Of a DNA stretch of 32,305 nucleotides, positions 7,780-16,945 are shown in pieces. Numbering within the stretch: the first letter of the stretch is position 1; every line of letters starts with the position of its first letter. The position numbers were made by a program, and so were the translations under genes. Source of the DNA: Enterococcus lemanii (lineage in GTDB: Bacteria; Bacillota; Bacilli; Lactobacillales; Enterococcaceae); contig NZ_JAFBFD010000036.1 in assembly GCF_016909125.1 (NCBI RefSeq), forward strand, positions 1-32,305, written 5' to 3'. Under the pieces are notes generated by a model that was not told where the DNA came from, made no database searches, and worked only from the letters and a program-made list of their open reading frames with translations.

Positions 7780-9511
7780 AAACAGCTAAAAAAGCTTCAC
7801 CATATTTCTCGAGTTTATTTTGCCCCACCCCTTTAATTTCTAAAAAAGCAAGTGCTGTTTGTGGTTGTTTTTGGGCGAGTTCTTTTAATGTTTGATCCGA
7901 GAAGATAATATAAGGGGGTAAATTTTGTTCTTGCGCTAAACTTAAACGTAGTTGTCGTAATTCTTCAAATAATGCATCATTTTCAACGAGTTGTTTCACA
8001 ACGGTTTGTTTGCGGCTGACTGTTTCTTCGCCTCGTAAGACTTTTACCCCTAAAGGCGAAACCATTAACGTTGGAAATTGGCCGTCAGATGGGGTTAAAT
8101 ACCCTTCTGCTGTTAAATAATCAATGAGACCTGTTAAGTCTTTTTGCGTCCAATCTTTCATTAAACCATAAGTTGGTAATGCCTCAAAACGCCATTGCTT
8201 GACTTTTTGGTCATTTGATCCTCCGAGTACTTTGGCAACAAGTGATTTACCAAAACGTTCCCCCATCCGTTTGACACAAGACAAAACTTTCTGCGTCTCA
8301 ACGGTAATATCAACGACTTCACGTTCATCAAGACAATTACTACAACGACCACAATCGGTGCCATTTTCACCAAAATAGCGCAAAATATAACGCTGTAAAC
8401 ACATTTGCGTGTGTGCATATTGATTCATTTCTTGTAATTTCACGTATTCGCTTTGACGATAGGTGAGATCACTTTCAGATTGTTCAATAAAAAATTGTTG
8501 AATTTGTACGTCTTGTGCCCCGTACATCAAGATCGCTTCACTCGGTAAACCATCGCGTCCGGCACGCCCGGCTTCTTGGTAATACGATTCTAAATTACCT
8601 GGCATTTGTGCATGAATCACAAAGCGTACGTTACTTTTATTAATCCCCATACCAAACGCGTTCGTTGCCACAATCACCTGGGTCCGATCAAAAATAAAGT
8701 CTTCTTGATTTTTTGAACGCTCGACTTCACTTAAACCAGCGTGATACTTACCAACCTTTATTTGTTGGTGACTTAATAAATGGTACAGACGATCCACTTC
8801 TTTACGAGTGCTCGCATAAATAATGCCTGCTTGGTCTTTGTTCATTTTTAAATATTGTAGCAAATAAGTATCTTTTTGGTTTTTAACGACTTGAAAAGCA
8901 AGATTTTCGCGTGCAAATCCCGTTTTGACTTCATTTTCAAAAGGAATCGTTAATCGTTCACAAATATCTTGCGCAACTTGTGGCGTAGCAGTCGCTGTTA
9001 GCGCAATAATTGGGGGCCGTTGATCAAATTGTTGGATTCGTTCAGCCACGCGGAAATAGCTCGGACGAAAATCGTGTCCCCATTGTGAAATACAATGGGC
9101 TTCATCCACCGCTAGTAAACTTAAAGGAACATAGCGTAACATTTCTTGAAAATCATAAGATTCCATTCGCTCAGGTGCCACATACAATAATTTCACTTCG
9201 CCTTGAGCAGCTTGGCGAAAGCGTTGGCTTGTCTCTTGCGGGGACAAGGTACTATTAATATACGTCGCTGGAATTCCCATCTCATTGAGTTGATCGACTT
9301 GGTCTTTCATTAAAGAGATTAGCGGAGAGACAACGAGGGTTAACCCCTCAAGCATTAAAGCGGGTAGTTGATAACAAATCGATTTCCCACCACCTGTGGG
9401 CATAATCCCTAATACATTTTCTTTTTTTAAAACTTTCTCTATAATGGCTGCTTGGCCAGGTCGAAACTCGGAGTAGCCAAATTTTTCAGCTAATAATTGA
9501 TACGGATTGAT
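7769..9511 (-). CDS. recQ: ATP-dependent DNA helicase RecQ (apparent ATC start)
   Basis: RecQ 3'-5' helicase for recombination and fork repair. Numbering from the codon at 9511 (580 aa): FGYSEFRPGQ (motif 0, ATP adenine binding) at 11-20, Walker A PTGGGKS at 38-44, DEAH at 136-139, the RQC zinc cysteines 371, 387, 390 and 393, a winged helix, and a C-terminal HRDC domain. The first ATG lies inside the Walker A region (position 9403) and cannot be the start, because it would remove motif 0. Upstream, the in-frame coding sequence continues to an AAGGAGG site. The codon at optimal spacing (8 nt) is ATC at 9509-9511, giving (M)NPYQLL, which resembles the N-terminus of related RecQ proteins. No ATG, GTG or TTG is available. 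It starts 20 bp downstream of fbp and is probably cotranscribed with it. Confidence 0.85.
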   Translation of the reverse strand: MNPYQLLAEKFGYSEFRPGQAAIIEKVLKKENVLGIMPTGGGKSICYQLPALMLEGLTLVVSPLISLMKDQVDQLNEMGIPATYINSTLSPQETSQRFRQAAQGEVKLLYVAPERMESYDFQEMLRYVPLSLLAVDEAHCISQWGHDFRPSYFRVAERIQQFDQRPPIIALTATATPQVAQDICERLTIPFENEVKTGFARENLAFQVVKNQKDTYLLQYLKMNKDQAGIIYASTRKEVDRLYHLLSHQQIKVGKYHAGLSEVERSKNQEDFIFDRTQVIVATNAFGMGINKSNVRFVIHAQMPGNLESYYQEAGRAGRDGLPSEAILMYGAQDVQIQQFFIEQSESDLTYRQSEYVKLQEMNQYAHTQMCLQRYILRYFGENGTDCGRCSNCLDEREVVDITVETQKVLSCVKRMGERFGKSLVAKVLGGSNDQKVKQWRFEALPTYGLMKDWTQKDLTGLIDYLTAEGYLTPSDGQFPTLMVSPLGVKVLRGEETVSRKQTVVKQLVENDALFEELRQLRLSLAQEQNLPPYIIFSDQTLKELAQKQPQTALAFLEIKGVGQNKLEKYGEAFLAVLKK

Positions 9512-9531
9512 AAAAATTTCCTCCTTATTTC

Positions 9532-11457
9532 TTAAAAGCGATCAAAATTTTGATATAAATAAAGTAAATCTTGGCTTTCTTGTTTTAATTTTTGACCAAT
9601 ATTCGTTTCGGCCACCTTTTTACGCTCTTCCACCGATTCGATTAAACGCATGACCGAATGAATATCGGTGCCATTTTCGACGGCATCTTGGATAGAGGTG
9701 AACGGTTGATGAGCTGCTAGTTGCATCCCATAGCTATTTGATAATAACGTATAGCCGGCAATTCCCGTCGTCTTTTGGTACGCTTTAGCAAACCCACCAT
9801 CAATCACAATTAAGCGTTTATTGGCTTTTAGCGGGCTTTCGCCTTGTTTTTCTTTTACCGGCGTGTGTCCATTAATAATATGGCCGTCTTTAGGTAACCC
9901 AAAGGCCTGAAGAATTTCTTGGCAAATCGCTTCTTCATTACGCAGTTCGTAATAAGCGTTCTTTTCTTCTAAGTGGCTGCTTTTATCTAAAATATAATAG
10001 CGTTCAAAAGTTGTCATGTCTTTTTTACCAAATAAAGAAGAACATTCACCTACCCATAAGTACCACATTAAATCCGTTGCCAAGTCATCATAAACTTTTG
10101 GATTTTGATAACAAATGGCCACTTGTTCTTGATAAAAATCAAGCAATTCTTTGCCGGCATAACTTTGATTTTCGATGCGAAGCGATTTGAAGTCCCCATT
10201 TTCATGCAGTGGAATACAACCATGGAACAACAAGTTTTGATTATAACACAAATACATCTGACCTTTTTCAAACATAAAGTCCATATGGCGACTCAGTTTT
10301 TCCGAATCTTGAAAATTCGTCAGTAAATGAGCTAACAACCCTTCTTCTTCACTAGTTAAACGACATGGATCAAGTGGATCGATTGTCGGTGCAACGAAAT
10401 CATTTAAAGGATAGGTTTGGCCTTTGATCGTGATCGTTTGTTGCGCATAATCAATTTGATCTAACACAAGACGGTGCGCCATTTGAAAATCAGGTCTTCT
10501 TTTGATTAGTTGCCCTTCGAGTTTAAATTGCAAAATGGCACAAGCTTGTTGAATTTGGTTGCATAATAGGCGTTCATTTTTTGAGCAATGATCGTTCGCA
10601 TCAATCATTGGTTCAAAAGTTGGTAAACTCGTGTAATATTTTTGACTGTACTCTATCAAAGCTCTTAGGTTCATGCCATAGCGGTCTTCTAAAATTGCTA
10701 AGTTGCCATAACGTGCTTGAATTCGAATCAAGTTCATTAAAGCCGGCCGAGAGCCCCCCTTAGCGGCCAACCAAACGATATCATGGTTGCCCCACTGGAT
10801 ATCAACGGAGTGCAAACCAATTAAACGTTCCATAATGTCATCGGGTTGGGGGCCTCGATCATAAATATCACCGACAACGTGTAAGTGATCGACGACTAAA
10901 CGCTGAATCGAAGCCGCCAATGCTCGAATGAGGCGACTGGCTTGATTGAGTTCAATAATTTTATCAATAATTGAGGTGTAATAATCAATTTTATCTTTTT
11001 TATTCGTCATTTCATTTAACAATTCTTCAATAACATACGCAAATTTTGGTGGAAAAGATTTACGCATTTTCGAGCGCGTATATTTGCGACCAGCATAAAC
11101 GGTCACTTGGCTCAAGAGATAGATTTGTTCGCGATACCACTGATTTAACGCTTCTTTGTCCTCGTGTCGTGTTTTTTCAAGCGCTGTTTTTTCGCGTGGG
11201 TAATAAATTAAGGTACACAAATCCGTGACCGCTTCTGGTGGATAACCTGCAAGTGACTCTTCGACTTTTGCCCGCACACTACCTGAACCATTGCGCAATA
11301 CGTGATTAAACGCTTCGTATTCCCCATGAACATCGCTAACAAAATGTTCTGTCCCCTTGGGTAATTGTAAAATCGCTTCTAAGTTAATCATTTCTGTTAA
11401 AACGTCTTCTTTTTCAGTGAATTGCCCTTTTAATAGTTGAAAATACTTTTCCTTCAT
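9532..11457 (-). CDS. fbp: Fructose-1,6-bisphosphatase class III
   Basis: A 641-aa class III fructose-bisphosphatase (B. subtilis Fbp type) of gluconeogenesis, in the metallophosphatase superfamily. Visible motifs: LPKGTEHFVSDVHGEY near the N-terminus, VVGDIYDRGPQPD and WGNHDIVW for metal binding, and HIINGHTPVK plus VIDGGFAKAYQ near the C-terminus. The ATG at 11457 aligns with the family's MKEKYF start. A GTG two codons earlier (11463) has AAAGGA 11 nt upstream and is a real alternative. A -10-like TATAGT lies at 11484-11489 without a clear -35. recQ follows after 20 bp; the upstream neighbour on the same strand is 80 bp away. Confidence 0.93.
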   Translation of the reverse strand: MKEKYFQLLKGQFTEKEDVLTEMINLEAILQLPKGTEHFVSDVHGEYEAFNHVLRNGSGSVRAKVEESLAGYPPEAVTDLCTLIYYPREKTALEKTRHEDKEALNQWYREQIYLLSQVTVYAGRKYTRSKMRKSFPPKFAYVIEELLNEMTNKKDKIDYYTSIIDKIIELNQASRLIRALAASIQRLVVDHLHVVGDIYDRGPQPDDIMERLIGLHSVDIQWGNHDIVWLAAKGGSRPALMNLIRIQARYGNLAILEDRYGMNLRALIEYSQKYYTSLPTFEPMIDANDHCSKNERLLCNQIQQACAILQFKLEGQLIKRRPDFQMAHRLVLDQIDYAQQTITIKGQTYPLNDFVAPTIDPLDPCRLTSEEEGLLAHLLTNFQDSEKLSRHMDFMFEKGQMYLCYNQNLLFHGCIPLHENGDFKSLRIENQSYAGKELLDFYQEQVAICYQNPKVYDDLATDLMWYLWVGECSSLFGKKDMTTFERYYILDKSSHLEEKNAYYELRNEEAICQEILQAFGLPKDGHIINGHTPVKEKQGESPLKANKRLIVIDGGFAKAYQKTTGIAGYTLLSNSYGMQLAAHQPFTSIQDAVENGTDIHSVMRLIESVEERKKVAETNIGQKLKQESQDLLYLYQNFDRF

Positions 11458-11543
11458 CCCCACACCCCACTTTATTTCCTTTTACTATAGCAAATTCATT
11501 CGAACATGTATAGATAAAACAAACAAGTTTAGTGAATCTGCCT

Positions 11544-11951
11544 TCAACTTTTCAACCGAACTGGAAAAACAAAGACTTCGCGGGCGTGGCCGGCTTCATC
11601 GGGTTGGATTTCAGTCACTGGTTGTCCGACAACGACTTCCCCTTGAAAAAGATAATGGGCAGGTTTTAATTTTTCGAATAAAAAAACGCGTTGTCCTGCG
11701 ATGTTGACTTGGCTTAAATCACGATTTTGCCAAGGCGTTTCGAGACTCTGATTGCCTTTTTTCCCAATTGCGGTAAAATAAAACACGTCTTTTTCCCAAC
11801 GATTTTGATACAAGCTTTGCGCAGGATCATTGATTAGAACGAGCAGGTGATTTTTCTTTGATTTGCGAATGCCGCCTTCAAATTGACAACCAAAAACTTC
11901 GGTGATTAGTTTGTTATTCAAAACCATGCCTTTTTGAGGTAATTCGAGCAT
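11544..11951 (-). CDS. Solo SRA-like (ScoMcrA-type YDG/PUA-like) domain protein, putative
   Basis: A 135-aa soluble protein with no membrane segment or signal peptide. Two stretches resemble the modified-base-binding SRA-like domain of ScoMcrA/HNH restriction enzymes and some DEAD-helicase restriction proteins: ITEVFGCQFEGGIRKSKKN (a family-like pattern F-G-x-x-x-x-G-G-I) and FYFTAIGKKGNQS (compare Y-T-G-x-G-x-x-G-D-Q), followed by VFLFEK. Unlike those enzymes it carries no nuclease or helicase domain, and none is encoded nearby. It follows the GNAT, SGNH and HAD genes on the same strand with a 17-bp gap. If the resemblance holds it could be a lone reader of modified DNA or an RNA-binding PUA-fold protein. 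This is an inference from short motifs, and the function remains unknown. Confidence 0.5.
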   Translation of the reverse strand: MLELPQKGMVLNNKLITEVFGCQFEGGIRKSKKNHLLVLINDPAQSLYQNRWEKDVFYFTAIGKKGNQSLETPWQNRDLSQVNIAGQRVFLFEKLKPAHYLFQGEVVVGQPVTEIQPDEAGHAREVFVFPVRLKS

Positions 11952-11968
11952 ACCTATCCCTTCTTTCG

Positions 11969-12385
11969 CTAATCTTTTAAGCGTTTTTTTAAATAATACT
12001 TCGTGACACCTCGCATCGGTAAATCCGCTACTTCACCAAAGACTTCATAACCATGCTTCAAATAAAAATCTAGTGCTTGGTAACTTTTGGTCGTTAATGT
12101 AATGTGAATCAAGTCTTGCTCTTGAGCGATTTGTTCGATTGCTTCAAGTAAGCGGCTCCCGACTTGTCGGCCACGATAGCTTGGGCTAACTGCTAAAAGT
12201 TGAACGTATAGTGATTCATACGTTTGTTTCGCCACAATTCCACCCGCGACCTGATCATTTTCCCAAGCGGCAAAGGCATACATTTGATCGGCTATCAAAG
12301 GAAAATCGGCTACCAGTGTTTGCTCTTCAAAAATCTGATTTAAAATGGGACTCAATCTTTCGACAGTTGTTTTTTTAATTTCCAT
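11969..12385 (-). CDS. GNAT family N-acetyltransferase
   Basis: A 138-aa GCN5-related acetyltransferase. The acetyl-CoA-binding motif A reads LLAVSPSYRGRQVGSRLL (Q/R-x-x-G-x-G/S type), followed by ITLTTKSYQALDFYLKHGYEVFGE, the C-terminal motif B region. Substrate unknown. The ATG at 12385 has GGAG eight nt upstream. It overlaps the end of the SGNH hydrolase gene by 11 bases, which implies coupled translation. Member of the HAD-SGNH-GNAT-SRA-like minus-strand run. Confidence 0.85.
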   Translation of the reverse strand: MEIKKTTVERLSPILNQIFEEQTLVADFPLIADQMYAFAAWENDQVAGGIVAKQTYESLYVQLLAVSPSYRGRQVGSRLLEAIEQIAQEQDLIHITLTTKSYQALDFYLKHGYEVFGEVADLPMRGVTKYYLKKRLKD

Positions 12386-13043
12386 CTGAACTTCTCCAGT
12401 CAAATTGTAAGGCCTTTAACCAAGTATGTGCTAGTAAAAAATGGCCATTTTGATTCGGATGCACCCGATCATTAGATAAAATATAGCTCGACTGCACTTT
12501 TAAATACTGATTGACAGCGGCTTGAATATCGACATAAAGCAAGTTATTTTCTCGTGCCAATTGTTTAACGACGGCTTGATATTCTGCAAGTTTAGCAAAC
12601 ATCGGATCGGATAGGTTATTTTCAAACATAAATGGACTCATTAGAACGATTTGTTTGACTTGTGGCTTCGTTTGTTCAACTAAATCTTGATACGTGCATC
12701 GGAAAGTTTCTAAGTCAACCAAGTCATTGGGATGGACAAACCGTTGATCAAAATGGCGCCAAACGTCATTAATGCCAATCATAATTGAGACATAATCTGG
12801 ATTTAACCTTAAAACATCTTGGTGCCAACGAGCCTCTAAATCCGTGACTTTGTGCCCGTTAATCCCTTGATTGATGACCATGATTTCTTTTTCTGGATAA
12901 AGTGCGGTCAAAGCTTGGGCGATTATTGCAACATAGCCTTGTCCTAAACTATCAAAACTACCAACCTTTCTTTGATAATCGCGCCCGGCATCCGTGACAG
13001 AATCGCCAATAAATAACCATTTACTTTGTTTCTCAAAAAACAT
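12375..13043 (-). CDS. SGNH/GDSL-family hydrolase
   Basis: A 222-aa cytoplasmic esterase/lipase-like hydrolase of the SGNH superfamily. Block I GDSVTD holds the nucleophile Ser15, block II has the conserved Gly near 60, block III is GIND (90-93), and block V DRVH provides Asp192 and His195. No signal peptide. Its natural ester is unknown; related small SGNH proteins deacetylate or de-esterify carbohydrates. The ATG at 13043 follows GAGGTGGG. It lies 41 bp after the HAD gene and overlaps the following GNAT gene. Confidence 0.88.
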   Translation of the reverse strand: MFFEKQSKWLFIGDSVTDAGRDYQRKVGSFDSLGQGYVAIIAQALTALYPEKEIMVINQGINGHKVTDLEARWHQDVLRLNPDYVSIMIGINDVWRHFDQRFVHPNDLVDLETFRCTYQDLVEQTKPQVKQIVLMSPFMFENNLSDPMFAKLAEYQAVVKQLARENNLLYVDIQAAVNQYLKVQSSYILSNDRVHPNQNGHFLLAHTWLKALQFDWRSSDGN

Positions 13044-13084
13044 AGGCCCACCTCTATTTGTTTTATTTTCTTTATTTTAACATA

Positions 13085-13786
13085 CTACGCTACGATTGCT
13101 TGCAGTATCGCCAGTAAATTCGCTTCGTCTTTAGCTAACCAGTCAACCAACTGTGTTTGACTTGAAAACGAGTGTTGGCGCCGGTTTAGCCAAATCGTCT
13201 CCCAGCCTGCGTTTTTAGCTCCTAACACATCATTTTCAAAAGAATCACCGACATAATAGGCTTTTTTACCCGATAGTTTCATTTGTTTTTTTGCCAAATC
13301 AAAAATCGCTTTGTCAGGTTTCTTTAGCCCCACGGCACCTGAAATGATCTGTTTTTCACGTGGAATCCAGCGCTCTAATTCAAGTTGGTCGATTTTTTTT
13401 TGTTGATGATTTGCTGGTCCATTTGTAATAATCCCCATTGGAATTGCTTGCTCTTGGCAATAATCAAGAACTTTGATAATCGTAGGTGATAAGGTAATTT
13501 CTTGTTGTGCTTGTTCATAATCCATTTGGAATTGCCACGCAACCTCATCTGAAATTTCAATGCCAAGTGAAAAAAAAGCAGCTTGCATACGGTAAATTTG
13601 CATCGCCTCTTGGGTCATTAATCCCCTTTGCGAATAATAAAAAGCCGCATCGCTATACTTTTGTCTCGCACAATAAAGCTCGGTTAAATCGACTGAAAGT
13701 GAGGCGAAATTTTTCGCATACGCTTGTTGAAACGGTGCCATTTGATCATACAAAGTATCATCTACATCAAAAACAATCGCAGTCAT
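13085..13786 (-). CDS. HAD-superfamily hydrolase (YjjG-like phosphatase)
   Basis: A 233-aa haloacid-dehalogenase-like phosphatase with a helical cap. Motif I FDVDDT gives nucleophile Asp7 and general acid Asp9. Motif II is IITNG, motif III the Lys in LKKPDKAIF, and motif IV GDSFENDVLGA. The overall pattern is that of YjjG/YfnB-type pyrimidine 5'-nucleotidases and house-cleaning phosphatases; the substrate cannot be fixed from sequence. It is the first gene of the minus-strand run through SGNH, GNAT and the SRA-like gene. Confidence 0.88.
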   Translation of the reverse strand: MTAIVFDVDDTLYDQMAPFQQAYAKNFASLSVDLTELYCARQKYSDAAFYYSQRGLMTQEAMQIYRMQAAFFSLGIEISDEVAWQFQMDYEQAQQEITLSPTIIKVLDYCQEQAIPMGIITNGPANHQQKKIDQLELERWIPREKQIISGAVGLKKPDKAIFDLAKKQMKLSGKKAYYVGDSFENDVLGAKNAGWETIWLNRRQHSFSSQTQLVDWLAKDEANLLAILQAIVA

Positions 13787-13920
13787 TTGACTCGCTCCTT
13801 TTCCTCTTTTTACTCAGTCTACAAAGCTGAAATTAAAAACTTATGTGGAAAACGGTAACACAATAAAAAAACGAACACATTCTCTTTAAATAAAGTTTGA
13901 CTTTACTTGTTCTTAATCAC

Positions 13921-13961
13921 AAAAAAAGTCAAACTTGTTTACAGTAAGGTTGACTTTTTTT
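13921..13961. terminator. fhs terminator with an additional upstream arm
   Basis: A 16-bp stem (13921-13936 with 13946-13961) has one mismatch, is bounded by A7 and T7 tracts, and can stop transcription in either direction. A further copy of one arm (AAAGTTTGACTTT, near 13892-13904) lies to the left and could pair with 13924-13936 instead. No gene is seen in 13787-14028. Confidence 0.8.
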
Positions 13962-14028
13962 GCTATACAAGAGACAAATCGAATGCATCCATTGCACTCG
14001 CTATGGTCTTTCTCATCCAAATTTACAC

Positions 14029-15705
14029 TTAAAACAATCCACTCACATTGCCGTTTTCATCAACTGCAATGCGTTCGGCTGCTGGTACTTTAGGTAAGCC
14101 TGGCATCGTCATAATTGTACCGGTTAAAGCTACGATGAAACCAGCGCCGGCAGAGACTTTTAAGTTACGAATCGTGACATCAAAATCACTTGGGGCACCA
14201 ATTAATGTCGGGTTATCTGAAAACGAATATTGCGTTTTCGCCACACAAATTGGATAATGACCAAAACCTAAACGTTCTAATTCTTTCATTTCAAAACGAG
14301 CCGCAGATGTAAATTGGGCTTGCTTGCCACCATAAACTTTTTGAACGAGTTTATTTAATTTTTCTTCGATTGAATCGGTTAATTCATAAGCAAATTGGAA
14401 ATTATTTGGTTGTTTAGCCAATTCGATGACTTTTTGTGCGAGTTCAACGCCACCAGCACCGCCTTTTTCCCAAACTTCAGAAACAGCCACATCAACGCCG
14501 TATTTTTGACAAGCCGTTTTTACAACTTCTAGTTCTGCTGGCGTATCGGTTGGGAATTGGTTAATGGCAACGACAACTGGTAAGCCAAAGACATTTTGCA
14601 TGTTGGCTAAATGTTTTTCTAAATTTGGCAGTCCGGCTTCAACCGCTGCGGTATTTTCAGTGGCTAAATCGGTTTTAGCTACACCACCATGCATCTTTAA
14701 GGCGCGAATCGTTGCAACTAAAACAACCGCATCTGGCGTTAAATTCGCTTCTCGACATTTAATATCAATGAATTTTTCAGCCCCTAAGTCGCCACCAAAT
14801 CCAGCTTCCGTCACTACATAATCCGCATATTTTAAAGCAGTCTTTGTTGCAAGTACACTATTACAGCCGTGAGCAATGTTGGCAAACGGGCCACCATGCA
14901 CAAGGGCAGGTGTTTGTTCTAACGTTTGAACTAAGTTAGGATGAATCGCCTCTTTTAATAATGCCGCCATGCTTCCTTCTGCCTTTAAATCGCCGGCTGT
15001 TACGGGTTGGCTTTCATAGTTATAACCGACAATGATTTGTTTTAGCTTCTCTTTTAAGTCGGTCATGTTATTGGCTAAACAAAGAATAGCCATAATTTCA
15101 GAAGCAACGGTAATTTCAAACCCATCTTCTCTTGGAACACCATTTACTTTCCCTTGTAAACCACTCACAATATGACGCAATTGACGATCGTTCATGTCGA
15201 CTGCCCGTTTCCAAGTAACTCGGCGGCTGTCAATTCCTAATGCATTGCCATGGTGAATATGGTTATCTAGTAAGGCAGCTAATAAATTATTGGCGGCACC
15301 AATGGCATGAAAGTCGCCGGTAAAATGCAAATTAATGTCTTCCATCGGCACAACTTGGGCATAACCGCCACCTGCTGCGCCACCTTTCATCCCAAAAACA
15401 GGACCTAATGACGGTTCGCGTAAAGCTAGCATCGCTTTTTCTCCTAAACGCGTCAAGCCATCCGCTAAACCAACGGAAGTCGTTGTTTTCCCTTCACCAG
15501 CTGGCGTTGGCGTAATGGCTGTCACCAAAATTAATTTGCCATTAGGTTGTGCTTGCATTTTGTCTAATTGGTAAATATTTAGTTTGGCTTTGTATTTGCC
15601 ATATAAATCATAATCCTCTTCTGCTAAACCTAGTTTTTCAGCAATGTTTTTAATTGGTGCCATTTCTGTTTGTTGCGCAATTTCGATATCGCTTAAGAAT
15701 GTCAT
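14029..15705 (-). CDS. fhs: Formate-tetrahydrofolate ligase
   Basis: A 558-aa enzyme making 10-formyl-THF from formate, THF and ATP, feeding one-carbon units to purine and fMet-tRNA synthesis. The P-loop-like [15 protein letters not shown] is at 65-79, followed by the family stretches [22 protein letters not shown] and [13 protein letters not shown]. The length is normal for the family (about 556). The ATG at 15705 (MTFLSD) has AAAGGGG upstream at good spacing; in-frame starts further upstream would give a 22-residue extension with no family counterpart. Confidence 0.96.
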   Translation of the reverse strand: MTFLSDIEIAQQTEMAPIKNIAEKLGLAEEDYDLYGKYKAKLNIYQLDKMQAQPNGKLILVTAITPTPAGEGKTTTSVGLADGLTRLGEKAMLALREPSLGPVFGMKGGAAGGGYAQVVPMEDINLHFTGDFHAIGAANNLLAALLDNHIHHGNALGIDSRRVTWKRAVDMNDRQLRHIVSGLQGKVNGVPREDGFEITVASEIMAILCLANNMTDLKEKLKQIIVGYNYESQPVTAGDLKAEGSMAALLKEAIHPNLVQTLEQTPALVHGGPFANIAHGCNSVLATKTALKYADYVVTEAGFGGDLGAEKFIDIKCREANLTPDAVVLVATIRALKMHGGVAKTDLATENTAAVEAGLPNLEKHLANMQNVFGLPVVVAINQFPTDTPAELEVVKTACQKYGVDVAVSEVWEKGGAGGVELAQKVIELAKQPNNFQFAYELTDSIEEKLNKLVQKVYGGKQAQFTSAARFEMKELERLGFGHYPICVAKTQYSFSDNPTLIGAPSDFDVTIRNLKVSAGAGFIVALTGTIMTMPGLPKVPAAERIAVDENGNVSGLF

Positions 15706-15742
15706 ATGGATAAGCCCCTTTAAAAAAAGTTTATTTAATATA

Positions 15743-15771
15743 GTAATACGGCATTTCGCTCCATTTAGCAA
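15743..15771 (-). promoter_or_regulatory. Candidate fhs promoter
   Basis: -35 TTGCTA (15766-15771) and -10 TATTAC (15743-15748) are separated by 17 nt, about 38-40 nt before the fhs start codon. The rest of the divergent fhs/ABC gap (15772-15900) shows nothing clear. Confidence 0.45.
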
Positions 15772-15905
15772 GTGATTTTTTGAACTTAATGATCTATTCT
15801 TATTATTTCATAACAATTAACACTTTGAAACGTTTGATTATTCGTTTTTTACACAAAGAAAAACCTCCTTCAAAAAAGCGGTTACTTTCTATTTAGGAAA
15901 GCTTT

Positions 15906-15960
15906 TGTTAAAATATTAGATTGTGAGTCCGCTGGGTAATCCGTCATGACTCTTTTTTTA
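15906..15960 (+). promoter_or_regulatory. ABC exporter promoter and leader hairpin with T-run
   Basis: An extended -10 (TG-T-TAAAAT, 15906-15914) has no strong -35. Immediately after the expected start, GAGTC (15925-15929) can pair with GACTC (15948-15952), followed by seven T's, resembling a weak intrinsic terminator before the AAGGAGG site. It may attenuate the three-gene ABC operon. The stem is only 5 bp. Confidence 0.35.
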
Positions 15961-15982
15961 ATAAAAAGGAGGAAAAGTATTC

Positions 15983-16945
15983 ATGATTCACCTAAAAAAT
16001 GTTTCAAAGACTTATCGTGTACCGATTCGAAAAGCGGGTTTTAAGCAAGCCGTGGCCGCTTTTTTCAAGCGCGAATACCGGCAGATTGACGCACTAAAAA
16101 AAATTTCGTTACAAATTGAAACGGGAGAGATGGTGGGCTATATTGGCCCAAATGGTGCCGGAAAAAGCACCACAATTAAAATTTTATCTGGCATCTTAGC
16201 CCCAGATGAAGGGAAAATTACAATTGCAGGCTTAGACCCATTTACTCAGCGCAAGCAACATGCAAAAAACATCGGTGTTGTCTTTGGGCAACGTACACAA
16301 TTATGGTGGGATTTACCAGTAGGCGATTCTTTTGAATTACTCAAAGAAATTTATAAAATCCCTACTGCTCAGTATGAACAACGTCTAAGCGAGTTTATCC
16401 ACTTATTTGAATTAGAAGATATCATCCAAAGACCCGTACGCCAATTAAGTCTTGGTCAGCGCGTTCGTTGTGATATTGCCGCCGCTTTATTGCATCAACC
16501 AAAAGTGCTTTTTTTAGACGAACCGACCATTGGACTAGACGCCTATTCCAAACAAAAAGTGCGCGCATTTATTAAACAAATCAATCAAAAATACCAAGTA
16601 ACCGTGATTTTAACGACGCACGATATGCAAGATATCGAGCAAATTGTCTCACGGGTTGTTTTGATTGGGCACGGTGAATTATTATATGATGGAAAATTAG
16701 ACGCTTTGGTAGGAAAGTACGGTGGGCCCCAACGGATTCAATTACAATTCCAAGGCGAACTTTTATCGCATGCTTCTTATACCATTTTAGAAGTGACGCA
16801 GCGTACAGCCTTCTTACAAGTAAATACCAATCTGGCGGATGTGATTCGCACGCTACAACAAACGATTATTATTGATCACTTAGAAGTTTTTAAGCCCACA
16901 ATTGATGATGTGATTTTGAATTTATATCAGGAGTACCGCGTATGA
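15983..16945 (+). CDS. ABC-2 exporter ATP-binding protein
   Basis: A 320-aa ATPase of the COG4586-like group that works with two ABC-2 permeases. Walker A GPNGAGKS is at 55-62, the signature LSLGQ at 155-159, and Walker B VLFLDEP at 175-181; a C-terminal regulatory stretch follows. It has the family's characteristic FGQRTQLWWDLP segment around the Q-loop (near 101-112). AAGGAGG precedes the ATG at 15983. The stop overlaps the start of the next gene (ATGA). The exported substrate is unknown. Confidence 0.9.
   Translation: MIHLKNVSKTYRVPIRKAGFKQAVAAFFKREYRQIDALKKISLQIETGEMVGYIGPNGAGKSTTIKILSGILAPDEGKITIAGLDPFTQRKQHAKNIGVVFGQRTQLWWDLPVGDSFELLKEIYKIPTAQYEQRLSEFIHLFELEDIIQRPVRQLSLGQRVRCDIAAALLHQPKVLFLDEPTIGLDAYSKQKVRAFIKQINQKYQVTVILTTHDMQDIEQIVSRVVLIGHGELLYDGKLDALVGKYGGPQRIQLQFQGELLSHASYTILEVTQRTAFLQVNTNLADVIRTLQQTIIIDHLEVFKPTIDDVILNLYQEYRV

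Noticed and set aside
9401-9403. ATG at 9403 as the recQ start
   Set aside because: It would begin inside Walker A (MPTGGGKS) and remove motif 0, and it has no ribosome binding site.
13507-13830. 107-codon open frame on the plus strand
   Set aside because: It is antisense to the well-supported HAD gene and has no ribosome site or recognisable motif.
15706-15771. N-terminal extension of fhs from an upstream in-frame start
   Set aside because: It would include the promoter and ribosome-site region, and the family starts at the MTFLSD methionine.
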